NCBI GenBank assembly: GCA_030248195.1
Contig: JASAND010028258.1
Location: forward strand, 1-64,000
Direction of reading: 5' to 3'
DNA: 64,000 nucleotides
From: Trissonchulus latispiculum
Taxonomy: Eukaryota > Nematoda > Enoplea > Enoplida > Ironidae
The translations under genes were made by a program, and so were the position numbers. The notes under the pieces are model-generated. The model did no database searches, had not been told where the DNA came from, and saw nothing but the letters and a program-made list of their open reading frames with translations. Position 1 is the stretch's first letter; every line of letters begins with the position of its first letter. Positions 44,453 to 57,400 of the stretch are shown here, in pieces.

Positions 44453-45293
44453 ACAAGAAATAAAAATGCTCCTCTGGAGCATGAAAAAAGTAATATGGGT
44501 GATGGTGAGGTTGTAAAATCAAAAGAGGACTAGTCTTTAAAATGCTTAATATGGGGGCTAGGTTCAAAAATAGAAGAGGACTAGGTTGTGAGCGAATTAA
44601 TATGGGCACAGCTTCGCCGAACAACCCATATTCGCGGTTTGTAAATGTAAATTATTATGCATATCCACGATACATTTGGTTTATAGTTCATAAATAACCT
44701 ACAGCTACGGTATGTGCTCGAGCTTTATTCGAACTTTTATTTTAGCAAACGTTTTCTTCGATACGTGCTTCATACTTGCTTCATACTTGCTTCATACTTC
44801 ATACTAACCAGCGCATTTTACGTATCCATTTATACGGAAAATTTATATTCAAGAATAATTTAGGACTCCCCCACGATCTTCTATTTCCTCCTGACTTGGA
44901 CCAATAGCTTTAGCATCATATCCTTAGACCTCTCCTAGTAGTAGAGCCTGCGGTAGTTCAACACAACAAAATGATGATAATTTACGTATATATTCCTAGC
45001 AGCTAGTCTAACAGTACATGCAAACAGCTATATTCGATGAGTATTCAACTGCTTAAATTTTTTATTGACTGACATTGATAGCTCTAAGCTAAGACGAAGC
45101 GTGAAATCCCGCGAATATGGGTTGTTCGGCGAAGCTGTGCCCATATTAATTCGCTCACAACCTAGTCCTCTTCTATTTTTGAACCTAGCCCCCATATTAA
45201 GCATTTTAAAGACTAGTCCTCTTTTGATTTTACAACCTCACCATCACCCATATTACTTTTTTCATGCTCCAGAGGAGCATTTTTATTTCTTGT
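44453..45293. mobile_element. MITE-like element with 185-bp perfect terminal inverted repeats
   Basis: Left arm 44453-44637 and right arm 45109-45293 are exact reverse complements in my reading. Each tip starts ACAAGAAATAAAAATGCTCC and contains the small palindrome ATGCTCC-TCT-GGAGCAT. The AT-rich middle (about 470 bp) has no ORF. No target duplication is evident at these boundaries. Confidence 0.85.
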
Positions 45294-45393
45294 CCTTCTG
45301 TCATTTTAAAGGATCCCTTTCCAGCAATGCGGTAATGGGTACAAGGAGCTTGAACAGTGCCGTAGGTAGAGCAGAAAACTGATTATATCAACT

Positions 45394-46149
45394 AGAACAA
45401 AAAGTGCTCCTTCGTCGCATGTAAAATACATATGAGTCTTCGTAGGCAGGTTGTACATAATCAAAAACTAGCCTGTAAAATACATATGAGTTCCGTAGGG
45501 AGGTTGTAAATTAAGGAAAACAAGTTGCAACCGCTTAACATATGAGCCTGTCCTACAACGAGGCTCATATTGGCGTATGTCATAATACGAATAATTTGCA
45601 GATATATATTTTACTTTTATATAAATACATACTGCATAAAGCTTTTCATTACAAATTATCCTTCATATATATAATGTTGATCAGTCATTATAGTGTGCAT
45701 ATGCTCAATACGGTACGCCATGAGGCGCTCTGACTCACAGCCAAGTGGGAACGCATTCTGCGAGTGTATAATGTGAAAGTGTTTCGAGAATGCATTAGAG
45801 GTGTGCCATAGTGTTTCAGGAAACATCAGGTTGCATGTACAGTTCAGCTTGAGCAGTCGTAGTTCACTTCAGTCCATTTCTTCTGGGCCATGACGTCTAT
45901 TCATTTTCCCGTAATGTGGATGAAGCTGAGGTTCTTTAATGAGGCTTTAATGTGGAATGCACTGTGACGCCAATATGAGCCTCGTTGTAGGACAGGCTCA
46001 TATGTTAAGCGGTTGCAACTTGTTTTCCTTAATTTACAACCTCCCTACGGAACTCATATGTATTTTACAGGCTAGTTTTTGATTATGTACAACCTGCCTA
46101 CGAAGACTCATATGTATTTTACATGTGACGAAGGAGCACTTTTTGTTCT
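45394..46149. mobile_element. Second MITE-like element, related family, 183-bp terminal inverted repeats
   Basis: Left arm 45394-45576 and right arm 45967-46149 are inverted copies with about one mismatch. Tips read AGAACAAAAAGTGCTCCTTC, similar in layout to the neighbouring element (GTGCTCC followed by an imperfect mini-palindrome and CATGTAAAATACATATGAG). Only 100 bp separates the two. No ORF inside. Confidence 0.83.
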
Positions 46150-46235
46150 TGTTTTCTATTATTTTATATATATATGTATGCTCATGAAGGTATGTACGTA
46201 TAGATATCTTTCAACAGTAGCAAGCAAGCCAACCA

Positions 46236-47060
46236 CAGCACTCCACAACCACTTTGAGCATGCAGTTCTATGACAAATGTTGCTCAGCTCGCTCAGGGCT
46301 TTCATTTGGTACCAAATTTGACCACTTTTGAAAAATTTCATTTTTGACCGAAAATCGCCTAAGTCCCCACCCCACCACAGCACTCTACAGCCACTTTGAG
46401 CATGCAGTTCTATGACAAATGTTGCTCAGCTCGCTCAGGGCTTTCATTTGGTACCAAATTTGACCACTTTTGAAAAATTTCATTTGTGACCGAAAATCGC
46501 CTGTCCCCACCCCACCCCACCACAGCACTCTACAGCCACTTTGAGCATGCAGTTCTATGACAAAAGTTGCTCAGCTCGCTCAGGGCTTTCATTTGGTACC
46601 AAATTTGACCACTTTTGAAAAATTTCATTTGTGACCGAAAATCGCCTGTCCCCACCCCACCCCACCACAGCACTCTACAGCCACTTTGAGCATGCAGTTC
46701 TATGACAAAAGTTGCTCAGCTCGCTCAGGGCTTTCATTTGGTACAAAATTTGACCACTTTTGAAAAATTTCATTTGTGACCGAAAATCGCCTGTCCCCAC
46801 CCCACCCCACCACAGCACTCTACAGCCACTTTGAGCATGCAGTTCTATGACAAAAGTTGCTCAGCTCGCTCAGGGCTTTCATTTGGTACCAAATTTGACC
46901 ACTTTTGAAAAATTTCATTTTTGACCGAAAATCGCCTAAGTCCCCACCCCACCCCACCACAGCACTCTACAGCCACTTTGAGCATGCAGTTCTATGACAA
47001 AAGTTGCTCAGCTCGCTCAGGGCTTTCATTTGGTACCAAATTTGACCACTTTTGACCCCA
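46236..47060 (+). repeat. Tandem satellite, about 6 copies of a 142-147 bp unit
   Basis: Copies begin CAGCACTCYACARCCACTTT at about 46236, 46378, 46523, 46668, 46813 and 46960; the last is cut short at about 47057. Each holds GTTGCTCAGCTCGCTCAGGG, then CTTTCATTTGGTACCAAATT and GACCACTTTTGA, clearly related to the core module of the 6-35 kb array. Confidence 0.9.
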
Positions 47061-47072
47061 TGACCTCCCACC

Positions 47073-47560
47073 GACCTGACCCTCCAGATGGCAAAGTGGA
47101 ACCAGCACAGCAAGATGGGTGGGGCAGACGGCAAAACGGATGCCAGGAATGACCTGGGCGCACCAGAAAACCCCTATAGACAATGTTTTGTCAGGCAAGG
47201 TACAGTCCTATATGGTGTTCCCGGAAGTCGGTACCGACCGGACTCTCCAGACGGCAAAGTGGAACCAGCACAGCAAGATGGGTGGGTCAGACGGCAAAAC
47301 GGACACCGGGAATGAGCTGGGCGCACCAGAAAACCCCTATAGACAAAGTTTGGAGAGGCAAAGTAAAGCCTACTATGGACCTCCGGGAAGCGGTTACCGG
47401 CATGACCCCTCAGACGGTCAAGTGGAACCAGCCCAGCAACTTGGGTTACTCGGGCAGCAAAACTGATAGCGGGAATCGATTCTCCGTCCCAAAAAACCTT
47501 TGTATGCAAAATTTGAGCCACCCATGTAGCAAAATAAGCGAAAAAATTAAGTTCAAAGTT
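47073..47560 (+). repeat. Tandem repeat, about 3 copies of a 163-bp unit
   Basis: Units start at about 47073, 47236 and 47399 and share GGCAAAGTGGAACCAGCACA and GCGCACCAGAAAACCCCTAT. Divergence rises toward the third copy. Long open frames here are a by-product of the repeat. Confidence 0.8.
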
Positions 47561-48120
47561 CGACCCAAAATTCACCAACTTTGGCCGGCCAGTACCGAAA
47601 AATTACGCACGAAGACGGAAAATCATATAGCATTTGAACGACCCCGATATGTGTACTGTTTAACCATATAGTCAGTATTGCCCCATATATAGCCCAATCT
47701 GACTTATTAAGGCGCCTTTGAAGCATACTTTTTGGCCATTTTAGCGTTTTGGCCGACTTTGGCCCCCAGCCAAAAATTTTTTCCGGCCCTGGGAGGCATA
47801 AAAACTAGCTTATTTTCTTATTTTTGATTTGTACTACAAGAATATGTATGGGTTTCATAGGCAAAAATTTTTCTATCTGTAGTTATTCAAGCTACAAAAC
47901 CCCCTTATGAGACATCAAAAGCGAGAAACCGGAAAAAAACATCACTCTCGTAAGCGATTTTTGGCATAACTTTTTAACGGAAAGTGGTACGGGGATGAAA
48001 CTTCAGGAACATACTAAACTCGACACGTACAATTTATTGCGCACATAATCTGCGCAGGATCTGCGCAGCTTCTGCGCAGCCTTGTTTTACACAGTCATTC
48101 GACCATTTTCACTCATATTA
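47561..48120. other. Unassigned sequence
   Basis: AT-rich, with three TGCGCA palindromes in 48050-48080 just before the hairpin at 48121. No gene seen. Confidence 0.35.
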
Positions 48121-48144
48121 TAGGGGTCGCTACCGCGACCCCTA
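48121..48144. repeat. Perfect hairpin TAGGGGTCGC-TACC-GCGACCCCTA
   Basis: 10-bp stem, 4-nt loop, preceded by CATATTA. Related in sequence and flank to the hairpin at 50127-50164. Confidence 0.85.
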
Positions 48145-48235
48145 TGATATATAGTACCACTGAATTCTCACCTCCGCCCCAAGCTTCGGCCGCTGCAACC
48201 TCTGTGGGTGGTATAAGGATAAAACTTTTTCGCCT

Positions 48236-49500
48236 CTCCAAACACCACTGGTCTATAGGCCCCATAGACCGTACTGACCACTGGTCACTTCCCTCCATTT
48301 CGGCAATATGCCCATTGAAACGAGCGCAGTCGATTTACTATTTGTGCCCCCGACCAAAACGCCGAAAAACGCTGTTTTAAGGGGTTTGACCACTGGTCAA
48401 GCAAGACCACTGGTAACTTCCTTCGGTTTCGGCAATATGCTCATTGGAACGAGCGTAGTCAAATGTCCCAACCAAAACGCCGAAAAACGCTGTTTTAGGA
48501 CATTTGACCAGTGGTCAATAGGGCCCCGACGCCATAGTGACCACTGGTCACTTCCATCGGTTTCGGCAATATGCTCATTGGAACGAGCGTAGTCAAATGT
48601 CCCCAACCAAAACGCCGCAAAACGCTGTGTTAGGCCATTTGATCAGTGGGCAATAGGGCCCCGAGGCCATAGTGACCACTACCACTGGTCACTTCCGTCG
48701 GTTTCGGCGATATGCCCATTGAAACGAGCGTAGTCGATTTACTATATATGCCCCCTACCAAAACGCCGAAAAACGCAGTTTTAGGCCGTTTGACCAGTGG
48801 TCAATAGGCCCCATGGGCTGTAGTGACCAGTGGTCACTTCCGTCGGTTTCGGCCATATGCCCATTGAAACGAGCGTAGTCGATTTACTATAAATGCCCCC
48901 TACCAAAACGCCGAAAAACGCAGCTTTAGGCCTTTTGACCAGTGGTCAATAGGCACCATAGGCTGTAGTGACCAGTGGTCACTTCCGTCGGTTTCGGCGA
49001 TATACCCATTGAAACGAGCGTAGTCGATTTACTATATATGCCACCGACCAAAAATGCCGAAAAACTTAGTTTTAGGCCGTTTGACCAGTGGTCAATAGAC
49101 CCCATAGGCTGTAGTGACCAGTGGTCACTTCTGTCGGTTTCGGCGATATGCCCATTGAAACGAGCGTAGTCGATTTACTATATATGCCCCCCTACCAAAA
49201 CGCCGAAAAACGCAGTTTTAGGCCGTTTGACCAGTGGTCAATAGGCCCCATAGGCTGTAGTGACCAGTGGTCACTTCCGTCGGTTTCGGCGATATGCCCA
49301 TTGAAACGAGCGTAGTCGATTTACTATATATGCCCCCGACCAAAACCCCGAAAAACGCTGTTTAGAGTGAGTTTTCCCAACTTTGACCCTGGGCGAGGAA
49401 CCACAGGAGCCATGCTGACCAGTGGTCACTTCGGCCGGTATCGGCAGTATGCTCATCGTTTTCAGCGACCCCGATTTACTATATATGGGCACCACCCCAA
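48236..49500 (+). repeat. Tandem satellite, about 8 copies of a 124-147 bp unit with repeated GACCAGTGGTC palindromes
   Basis: Anchor ATTGAAACGAGCGTAGTCGA (with variants) recurs at about 48314, 48452, 48576, 48718, 48862, 49009, 49154 and 49301. Each unit has two copies of the 11-bp palindrome GACCAGTGGTC or GACCACTGGTC, about 13 intact in all, plus TTTCGGCGATATGCCCATTG and CCGAAAAACGC. Confidence 0.88.
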
Positions 49501-50126
49501 GACCGAAAAACGCCATTTTTAGTGACTTTTAGGCCATTTCTAGTAAAAGTGGGACTTAGAAACTTTTCGCCGAAACAGGCCAAAAAAATGCAAAGTTTGG
49601 GCCCATCTCCTGAAAGCTAGGGAGCAAAATTAAAAAATCCCCCTCGTTACTTTATGCACCCCTACTGGTAGTTTTCAACAAAAGATACTAGACCTCTCCA
49701 GCTTCTACCCAGTTCTAGAAAAGTGTGACCAAAATTTGCGAAAAATAGCGAAAGTCCGACTTTGGGACCTTGGCACAGAGCCAAAATTGGCCAGGTGCCA
49801 AAATGACCAAAAAAGGTAGCATGGGGGATCCTGTCTACCAACATATATATAATAGTAGTATGGTGCCAAAATGCCCACATCGTTCCAACACTTAGCCGTA
49901 AAATGCATTTCCAATAAGCGTTATTCACCGAGAAAAAAACAAACGCACGGTAACTATCGCCTAGTGCAAAAATTCGAAGTTTCGAATTCGAACCAAAAGT
50001 ATGGTGGTACTTGTAGTACTACTCGAGTTGTTTACGATGGTAACCTTTTTACCACTCCCGGACCTCTAATTAGCTGGCACCAGGCCAACACGGTCTCCAG
50101 GGGGCCGCGCAGACGCCTTTATACCC
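49501..50126. other. Unassigned sequence between satellite and hairpin
   Basis: No gene or repeat recognised. Confidence 0.35.
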
Positions 50127-50164
50127 ATATTATGTAGGGGCGCTATCGCGCCCCTACATAATAT
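50127..50164. repeat. Perfect 17-bp-stem hairpin with TATC loop
   Basis: Arms 50127-50143 and 50148-50164 around ATTATGTAGGGGCGC. A TAATATTAC nonamer overlaps the right arm (50159-50167). Homologous to the hairpin at 48121. Confidence 0.88.
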
Positions 50165-50167
50165 TAC

Positions 50168-53100
50168 ACGGTCGCTTTGTAAATTACTTCAGTGTGAAGT
50201 CGGTCAGTGGATAAAGTACTTCGTCGTCTGCGTGTAATTTGAGTTTAGTTAGTTAACAACACAGGTGACCTAAGCTGACAATAAATAACAGGAAGAACTT
50301 TTTGTTATTAACTACTACACATTAAATAATTAAATTAATACTTCATTTCAAATGAAAATGTTATGACAGGTTTTTGACTCCGTCGGTCGCTATCCCAATT
50401 ATGGATATTGAGTGAACATCTGTCTGCCTTCTAATTCGAACGTAAAACCTTCAAACCCACAAAACAAAGATACAAAGACGGAAGACGTACCAACATGTAA
50501 TCGGTTCAGGAATTTGGACCTCAAGTTAGCCTACAAAGGTAACACACAGGGGTTAAGGACAATACAACCCGGTCGATAAACTAAAAATCCCTAGCCAATA
50601 GTTATTTAAAGCACTGAAGGAAAAAGAAGTGCGACACGAGTCAGTTAGATATTCGATGAAAAAATACAGTAAATGTTGTGAAGCTTGCATTGGAGCCGCC
50701 AGGAACACTCTCGCTCCCAGAATTTTTTAAGAGGGCTTAAGGTGGTCATACGCAAAATTAAGGTCTTGAAAGCGGTTTCCAAGAAACCGTGGAAAAATTA
50801 TAAAAACATTCAATTCTTTCAAAATTAAGGTATATGACAAGAAATACAAACTCAGTACAATGAATATATTTGCATTCTAGAAACCGTTACCATGCTACGT
50901 ATCAGTATGAATGCAAATGAATGAAATGAACAACCGCCCAACAGTACGCAAACATTATCTACATTTTGTAGATATATCCTAGTTTGTACCAGTACGTACA
51001 GATGATCCTTCTCATTGACTGCAACTCTTAGCCCCAATATCCCTACCACTCAGAAAAATGAAATGAGATACAAGGAACACATATAGCGCGGAGGGAAATA
51101 AAAACCAAATCTAACGATACCTATATATACGTATACCAAGAGGCAGATTCCAAAGAGCTTCAAAAGCCATAAAACACCTCTGTCCGCCGTTGGTGAGAAA
51201 TTTTCAACCAAACACACATGGGAAAACCCAACGCGGGAAAAACCAAGCCGAACTTAATTTGCTGGAAGCATGCCAGAAGAATTTTTACTATACCATATAC
51301 CATTCGAAAGAGTGGATCATTTTTAGTAATCTACATCGAAAAATATCAATATTTTTACAAAAATTCGTGTCAAATTGACTTTTTTGAAAATTTTGTAAGT
51401 TTAACATGTAAACATAGGCAAATTTTGGAAATTTACAAAATTTGCATAATTTCTGCAGAAAACGTTTTCATTGACGGCACCATGCTCAGAGTTCGGCCAC
51501 ATAAGATGAACCTAGGTCAAATTTATACCAAATTGATCAGGCACTATATATTGAGCTAAGAAATGCATAAATTTTTTGCAGCTAACGATTAAAAAATCAT
51601 TTTGAAATTTGGGTTTTCCCCGCACATGGCTTTTTCCGCGGAGTCTAGGTCACCCCTTGGTCGCACCACAGGCACTAGACCCCAATAGAATATACCATCG
51701 TGAAGTTCGAAACATATCCTCTGTGGAACTGTAATCCCTTTTGAGCAAGACATTTCCAGTAGTCCAGGGTGACACACCAAAGTTAATCGTGTCTGACCCC
51801 TATGTGGGGACCAAAAATTTAAAAATTTTCAATGTCCCAAAAAATTTGCTGATAAGCAGCGGAAGCCACAATAATACACCCCCTAGGGTAGTTTTGGACG
51901 CTCCTTAAGATAGGCTATTAAAATCCGATATAACTCAAATGGGTAACTCACACTGGCGATGGGTTTTCCCGCATCTCGGATTGGGTTTTTACCCGCCGGG
52001 CTATAGACCACATCGTTATGTATGTATAAGAACTTATAAATATTGTAGACTAAATTCAAACTGCTCAGTTCCCCATCGAAAAGGTGCAGTCCACTGCTTC
52101 TGTCTGATAATTATAGTCTAACTAGTGTACGACGAATAAGAAACATAAAATAAAATTAATGAGTACGCAAATTTATACCCTACCAATTTTCTAAATTGAT
52201 TTACTCTGAAGTGAAGAATAACTGTATTATGCTGTATTTCACGCGGGAATGTATATATTACGATAGACCAACTTTAAATATATCGTACGTACTCACCGTA
52301 TCTCTCTGGTTACTATAAACCAATGCAATAGACGTTATAGCGCCTAAAGTTATTAACAGTTGGTACCAACCTTGGTATCTGCAATTTCGTTGCTGCTGTG
52401 GCAGTTCTTATTTGGCTGAAATAAAATGAAATAATTATAAAGAGCAACACACTTGATTTGGGGTTGGACTTGACCAAATTTTTTGTTGCCACGAAAAGAA
52501 CTTAGCTTGGAAACGAAAAGGGGTACCCGCAGGGTTTTTAGTTTCACGATTTGCACCAGGGAACAGTTTATTTGTACTTGGAAATTGCTACTCAACAAGA
52601 TTAACATATGGACCTCAGTTAAAACCAAGTCGGGAGTGTGGGGACGGAGTCCTCCGGAAGTTGAAGAACTTTTTCAAATTTAGACTCCCCCAGGAATTAA
52701 TCTAGACTACATTTGCTATTAATTTATTTAATAATTAATATAGAATCCGAAGAGGTAACTGAGGGTCTGGGGGCGTCAGCCCCCCAGAAGAAGCCAAACC
52801 CCAAACTACGGCAAATTGTCTCAGGAAATTAATTTAGAGCACTCTTGAAATTCCAACTACCAAATTTTCGAGCTGCGTGTTTTGGTGCATATTTTTGTTT
52901 TTGACTGCGTATTTTTAAGCTCGACGGAGTATATAAATACGCAGTATATACTATATATATTTACGAAAAAATCCGAAAAGATCAGATTTGGTAGACAGTT
53001 TTTCACCTCGTTAAAGAACCTTCCTAAACATAAAGCTAGCCTGACATTTAGTAAGAATGTGGAATCAAAAACACATGTAGAATCGAAAACAATATATCTG

Positions 53101-54480
53101 GCTTAAAATGTGGGCAGCGGCATGGAGAATCAATTGAGCGTGGTGTCTTGCCTATACAGGGCATTGCTAGTACACAACAGCGAAAATGTTTGAAAAAGTG
53201 TATATATCTGAGAATGCGCCAAAGGCGCAAAATTTTTGAAAAAGGTATATAATGAAGAACGCGCCGAAGGTAAATTTAAAAATTGTGCTAATTTTGCGCT
53301 ATTCAACCCCAAAAATCCGCCCCCTTAAATACGCGCCACGTAGCAGATCAACGAGATCTTACGGAATACATCATCATAACTAAGCAGAGGTCACCCAGCT
53401 GTAAGAAATAGGCCAACTTTGTCCATAACAGCAGAAATGTCTATTTTTTTGAAGCGGGAGAGTGTTTGGAAACTGACAAAATTTATTTATAACAGTTTTG
53501 CCAGATTCCAAAGCCAAAATACTCTACTCAAGAGGCCATTGCAGAAGCCAGAAACCGCCCTATGACTGGGACAGGGAGGAGGGTGCCAAAACCTTCGCCT
53601 TCGATAACACCTACCCCCTCCGAAATCGCTACTCTCAGAATTTTTGGACTATTCATCCCTTCCCTGGGATTTTTGGGGTGATCAAAATAGGCATCATAGA
53701 ATTTGCCCAAGAAAGTCTATTTTTAGCCGAAGCCCAGGCTATTGCGCTTCTCCAAGCTAATGTAAGTCAAAAATGCCACTTTTTGGCTATTTTTACCAAT
53801 TCCTTCCCCACAATTTTCTGTATCCCCTTGGTCCCACGATTTCTACGCTCCCCTAAAAATCCCTTAAAATACGTATTTGCGATGACACCTTTCTTCGCAG
53901 ATTTCCGAAGTTATAATAGTAAGGCTCGTATTTACTTACGTTAATTTGGCCAAGACGACAAGCCCGAAGCTTTTTAGTAAAATCTGAAATATAAACAAAC
54001 AAACAAATTCATTTCTGAAAACAAGCAACAAACACAATTTATAAACAAAAATAGTTGGGTCTGCTGATCAGCAATCAATCACAATGACCATCGTAAGATC
54101 GAATCCGTGAGCCTGCAATGAGTTCTAGCGCATTGATTCATGATCGTGCAGAATCGCAAGAACCGGAAGGGTATAAGCGTTGCTTGGCATTATTCCATTT
54201 TGTGCCAAAAATCTAATCTGTTTAACTTTTCAGAGCATTCCATTGTTTAACGTACATATAAAAAGCCTTCCATCCCAAATTTAAGATTTAAAAAACTACG
54301 TAATTGTTATAGAACAGTTATAATATAGTGCGATCCGCGCAAAACATTACAATTTATATACAGCAGCGTAAAAACAATGCCCAGAATCGCCCCCTCCAAA
54401 AGAATTAGGGCCTGCCGGCCCCCAAGACTTTAGAAGTCGAAAAAGAAGAGAAACAGGGTTTTGAGGGCAAATTTTTTAAA
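50168..54480. other. Long stretch without a recognisable gene
   Basis: AT-rich sequence with scattered TA repeats. The 148-codon open frame at 53498-53944 has no recognisable domain and is not called. Stretches such as 51190-51560 and 52350-52680 contain short frames only. Confidence 0.4.
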
Positions 54481-57400
54481 ATAGCTCCGGCTTCGCCGAG
54501 TTTTTTGTCCTTTTTTGCTATTTTAAGCTTAAATTTAAGCTAAAAATAGGTAAATTTACAACTCAGCAGTAAAAATAGCTATATTTTATCATTTTTCGAA
54601 AAAATTTCTCCCCCACCGAGAAATCCGTCCCACTCCCAGACCTGGGGGCAACGCCCCCAGAAATTTTTTCATAGGAAAAAGGGGGACGGGACACACTTAT
54701 GTGGAAATAAAGAAAATAGGGGAGGGTCAATTTTTTAAAACCAATCGCGCCACTTCGACTCCTAAGGTATAGTAAAATTACATACCTTTAGTTTCAAGAG
54801 CCCAATCGTGTGAATAGTCGGCATCATTACTGCAGCTAAAGCTAATTGGCTGATCAACGAATTCGTCCATGTTCAACCACGGCCTAATTATTCGTATTAT
54901 AATATACACACATATGTATATAGCCATGGCAGAGTATTTTTCAGGGATTTGGGGGGGGGCTTCTCGGGACCCCCCCGGCCCAGGGGGGGGGGAAGATTTT
55001 TTGCATAAATGAGCCAAAAAATGGTAGTTTTTGGCGTAATTTGTATGGTGAAACGCTAAAAGTTCTCAAAAATGCCAGGATATATATAAGCTAAAAATAG
55101 CTATTTTTTTACGAAAAAATGTTCGGCGAAGCCGAAAATTTTTTGAAAATTTGCCTATTTTTGGCAAAAAATTGGGCACCCAAAAAATCCCTGGAGGGGG
55201 CGATTTCGGGGCGGGGATGGCATTTTCGGAGGGAGGAAGGTCAATTCGGAGGGGCCCGCCCCCCCTGTAAAAATACCCTGGAAATGGTGAAACCCACATT
55301 TTCGGATTTTGGCTGGAACTTTTTTATTATAAGGTCTAGATGAGAACTTTATATACCATCGTACTTGACGTACTTAGATTTTTTAAGCCCATTTGCACTT
55401 CTCTAGGCTGTATATACCGTTAGGCCGGTGTAATGCAAAAAGTAGCGGGGGAAAATCCAAATGGAGGGAAAATCCCTCCCCTCACTTGGGCTTATTCTAG
55501 TGAGGGCCCCCCATAAACGATGATCCCCAGAAATTCGTGGCCCCCCAAAATCGCCCCCCCAAAACCAAAGGATACACTTTTGCTACCAAATTTTGCCCTG
55601 AAAAATTCGCTGAAAAGTCCAAATTTTCAAAACTTTTCCGGCTTCGCCGGAGATTTTTACTCAATTTTTGCCCTTTTCAACACTAAATCTGCTACTTTTT
55701 GCGATAAAAATCAACTTCTACGGTGCATGCCAGAAAAGTATAGCGGAATTTTTAGCATATTTTTCGAAAAATTTTCGCCCCCCCCAAGGAACCCCCCCAA
55801 GAAAAAATCCCTAGAATAAGCCCAGCTCACAGGTCTCAAAAATTGTCGTAGCGCTATTCTGACACTTTCGGTGGAAAATTCAACACTTTTTAGCTAGTAT
55901 AGTCAGAGGGGGAAAACATGACGGAAAAGAAGGGGGGAAAACATGGTCGCCTACTCCCCAACCATAGCAGCTGCCTAGTATAGCCCATTAGAAAGAGCAA
56001 GTCTAGAAGTATATATACCCTACAGTACCAGATTGGTTTCTAAGCTTGATTCTGTAAGTACAGTACTGGACCAAAGTTGACCTCCCAAAATTGGCCAAAA
56101 TGCTAAGGATTTTCGAAAGTTTGCAAGTCTATATCTAATTAACTATCAAACTACTATAAATTGGCATGCGGGCATAATTTGATTTGCTCTATCACACGGC
56201 AATAGTGGTTTTCCCCTGCGTACACCCAGTAAAAAAATTTGACCATGTTTTTCCTCGACATTGGGTCCACTAGAGCGGGGGGAAAACATGGTGACCAAAT
56301 TTTAAAATTTTTGCGTATGCTTCAGGAAGGCGTAACTAATGCTTCTATAGGAAAGGGAATGCTTTAAAAACACAATTTTTAACACAACACAACTTGTTTC
56401 TAGTGATATTCTGCATATTATGGCCAGTTCCCAGCAGGTTTCATGCCCAAACAGGTTAGGTACGGCGGATTTGGCATTTTGACAAAAAATAGGGTTTTAA
56501 GCTTGCTGTGAGGTTGGAAGGGTGCCTAGGTAGCTTTGCACGCTAAAAATAGCTGAAACAATGCGCTTAAACCATTCTAAATGGCTGGTTGGTAGAAATC
56601 CGTGCCATGTCGTTTCCCCGCACCATGTTTTCCCCCGATTTGCGGGTAAAAAACAAATCCTGTTACTGCCAAAGCTGAGCATAGGTGTAACGGGGATTTG
56701 GGTTGGGGGGCCCCTCCCCCGGAATTTTGGGGGGCCCCTTTTTAGACCCCCCCAAACCTCCCCCCAAAAATTTTTCTATTTTTATGCCAAAAATCGCATT
56801 TTCAGCCATTGCTAATACCGAAAAACAGGAAATCATTAAGTAATTTTAACATTAGACAGTGTTTTTAAACTCGAAAACTTGATAGCCAACATGTTTCTGA
56901 GTCCACAATAAGGTCAATATTGAGTCTAGAAGTCCATAAAACCGCTATAAACGTGTATTTCTCGCGATAATAAACACGTTAAGCCAAGAAATTGGACTTT
57001 TTTAAAACATTTTGCCAAATTCACCCTAAAAATGCCCCATTTTCGGCCCAATTTTCGCCACCCCCCCCCCCCCAGTTGGGGGAGGGGGCCGGGGGCCCCC
57101 AAAAATTTCTGGGGGGGGTTGAAAAAATGGCTGGGGGTGGTTACCCCCCCCCAATTACACCTACGAAGCTGAGTGAGGTATAAGAGAAGTGTGAATATAC
57201 GATTGGATAGGTATTTGCCCACAGTACATAATGGTATACTCAAACCGATCCAAATCCAAGCGAAGAAAAAGTTGGAGGCTTGCTTCCCTATTCATGTTTT
57301 CTCCCCCCCCCTTACTATATAAATCAAAAAACCCGATCTAGGTACCTTTTTTGAGATCTCATGTGCCATTGAAAATGCAGCATCAAACGGACAGGTTTCA

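Noticed and set aside
47119..47671. Overlapping open frames with repeated GAPENPYRQ-like segments
   Set aside because: They translate a 163-bp tandem repeat that is open in several frames; no codon-level evidence of selection.
53498..53944. 148-codon open frame
   Set aside because: No recognisable domain, phenylalanine/proline-heavy composition typical of translated AT-rich non-coding DNA, and no supporting context.
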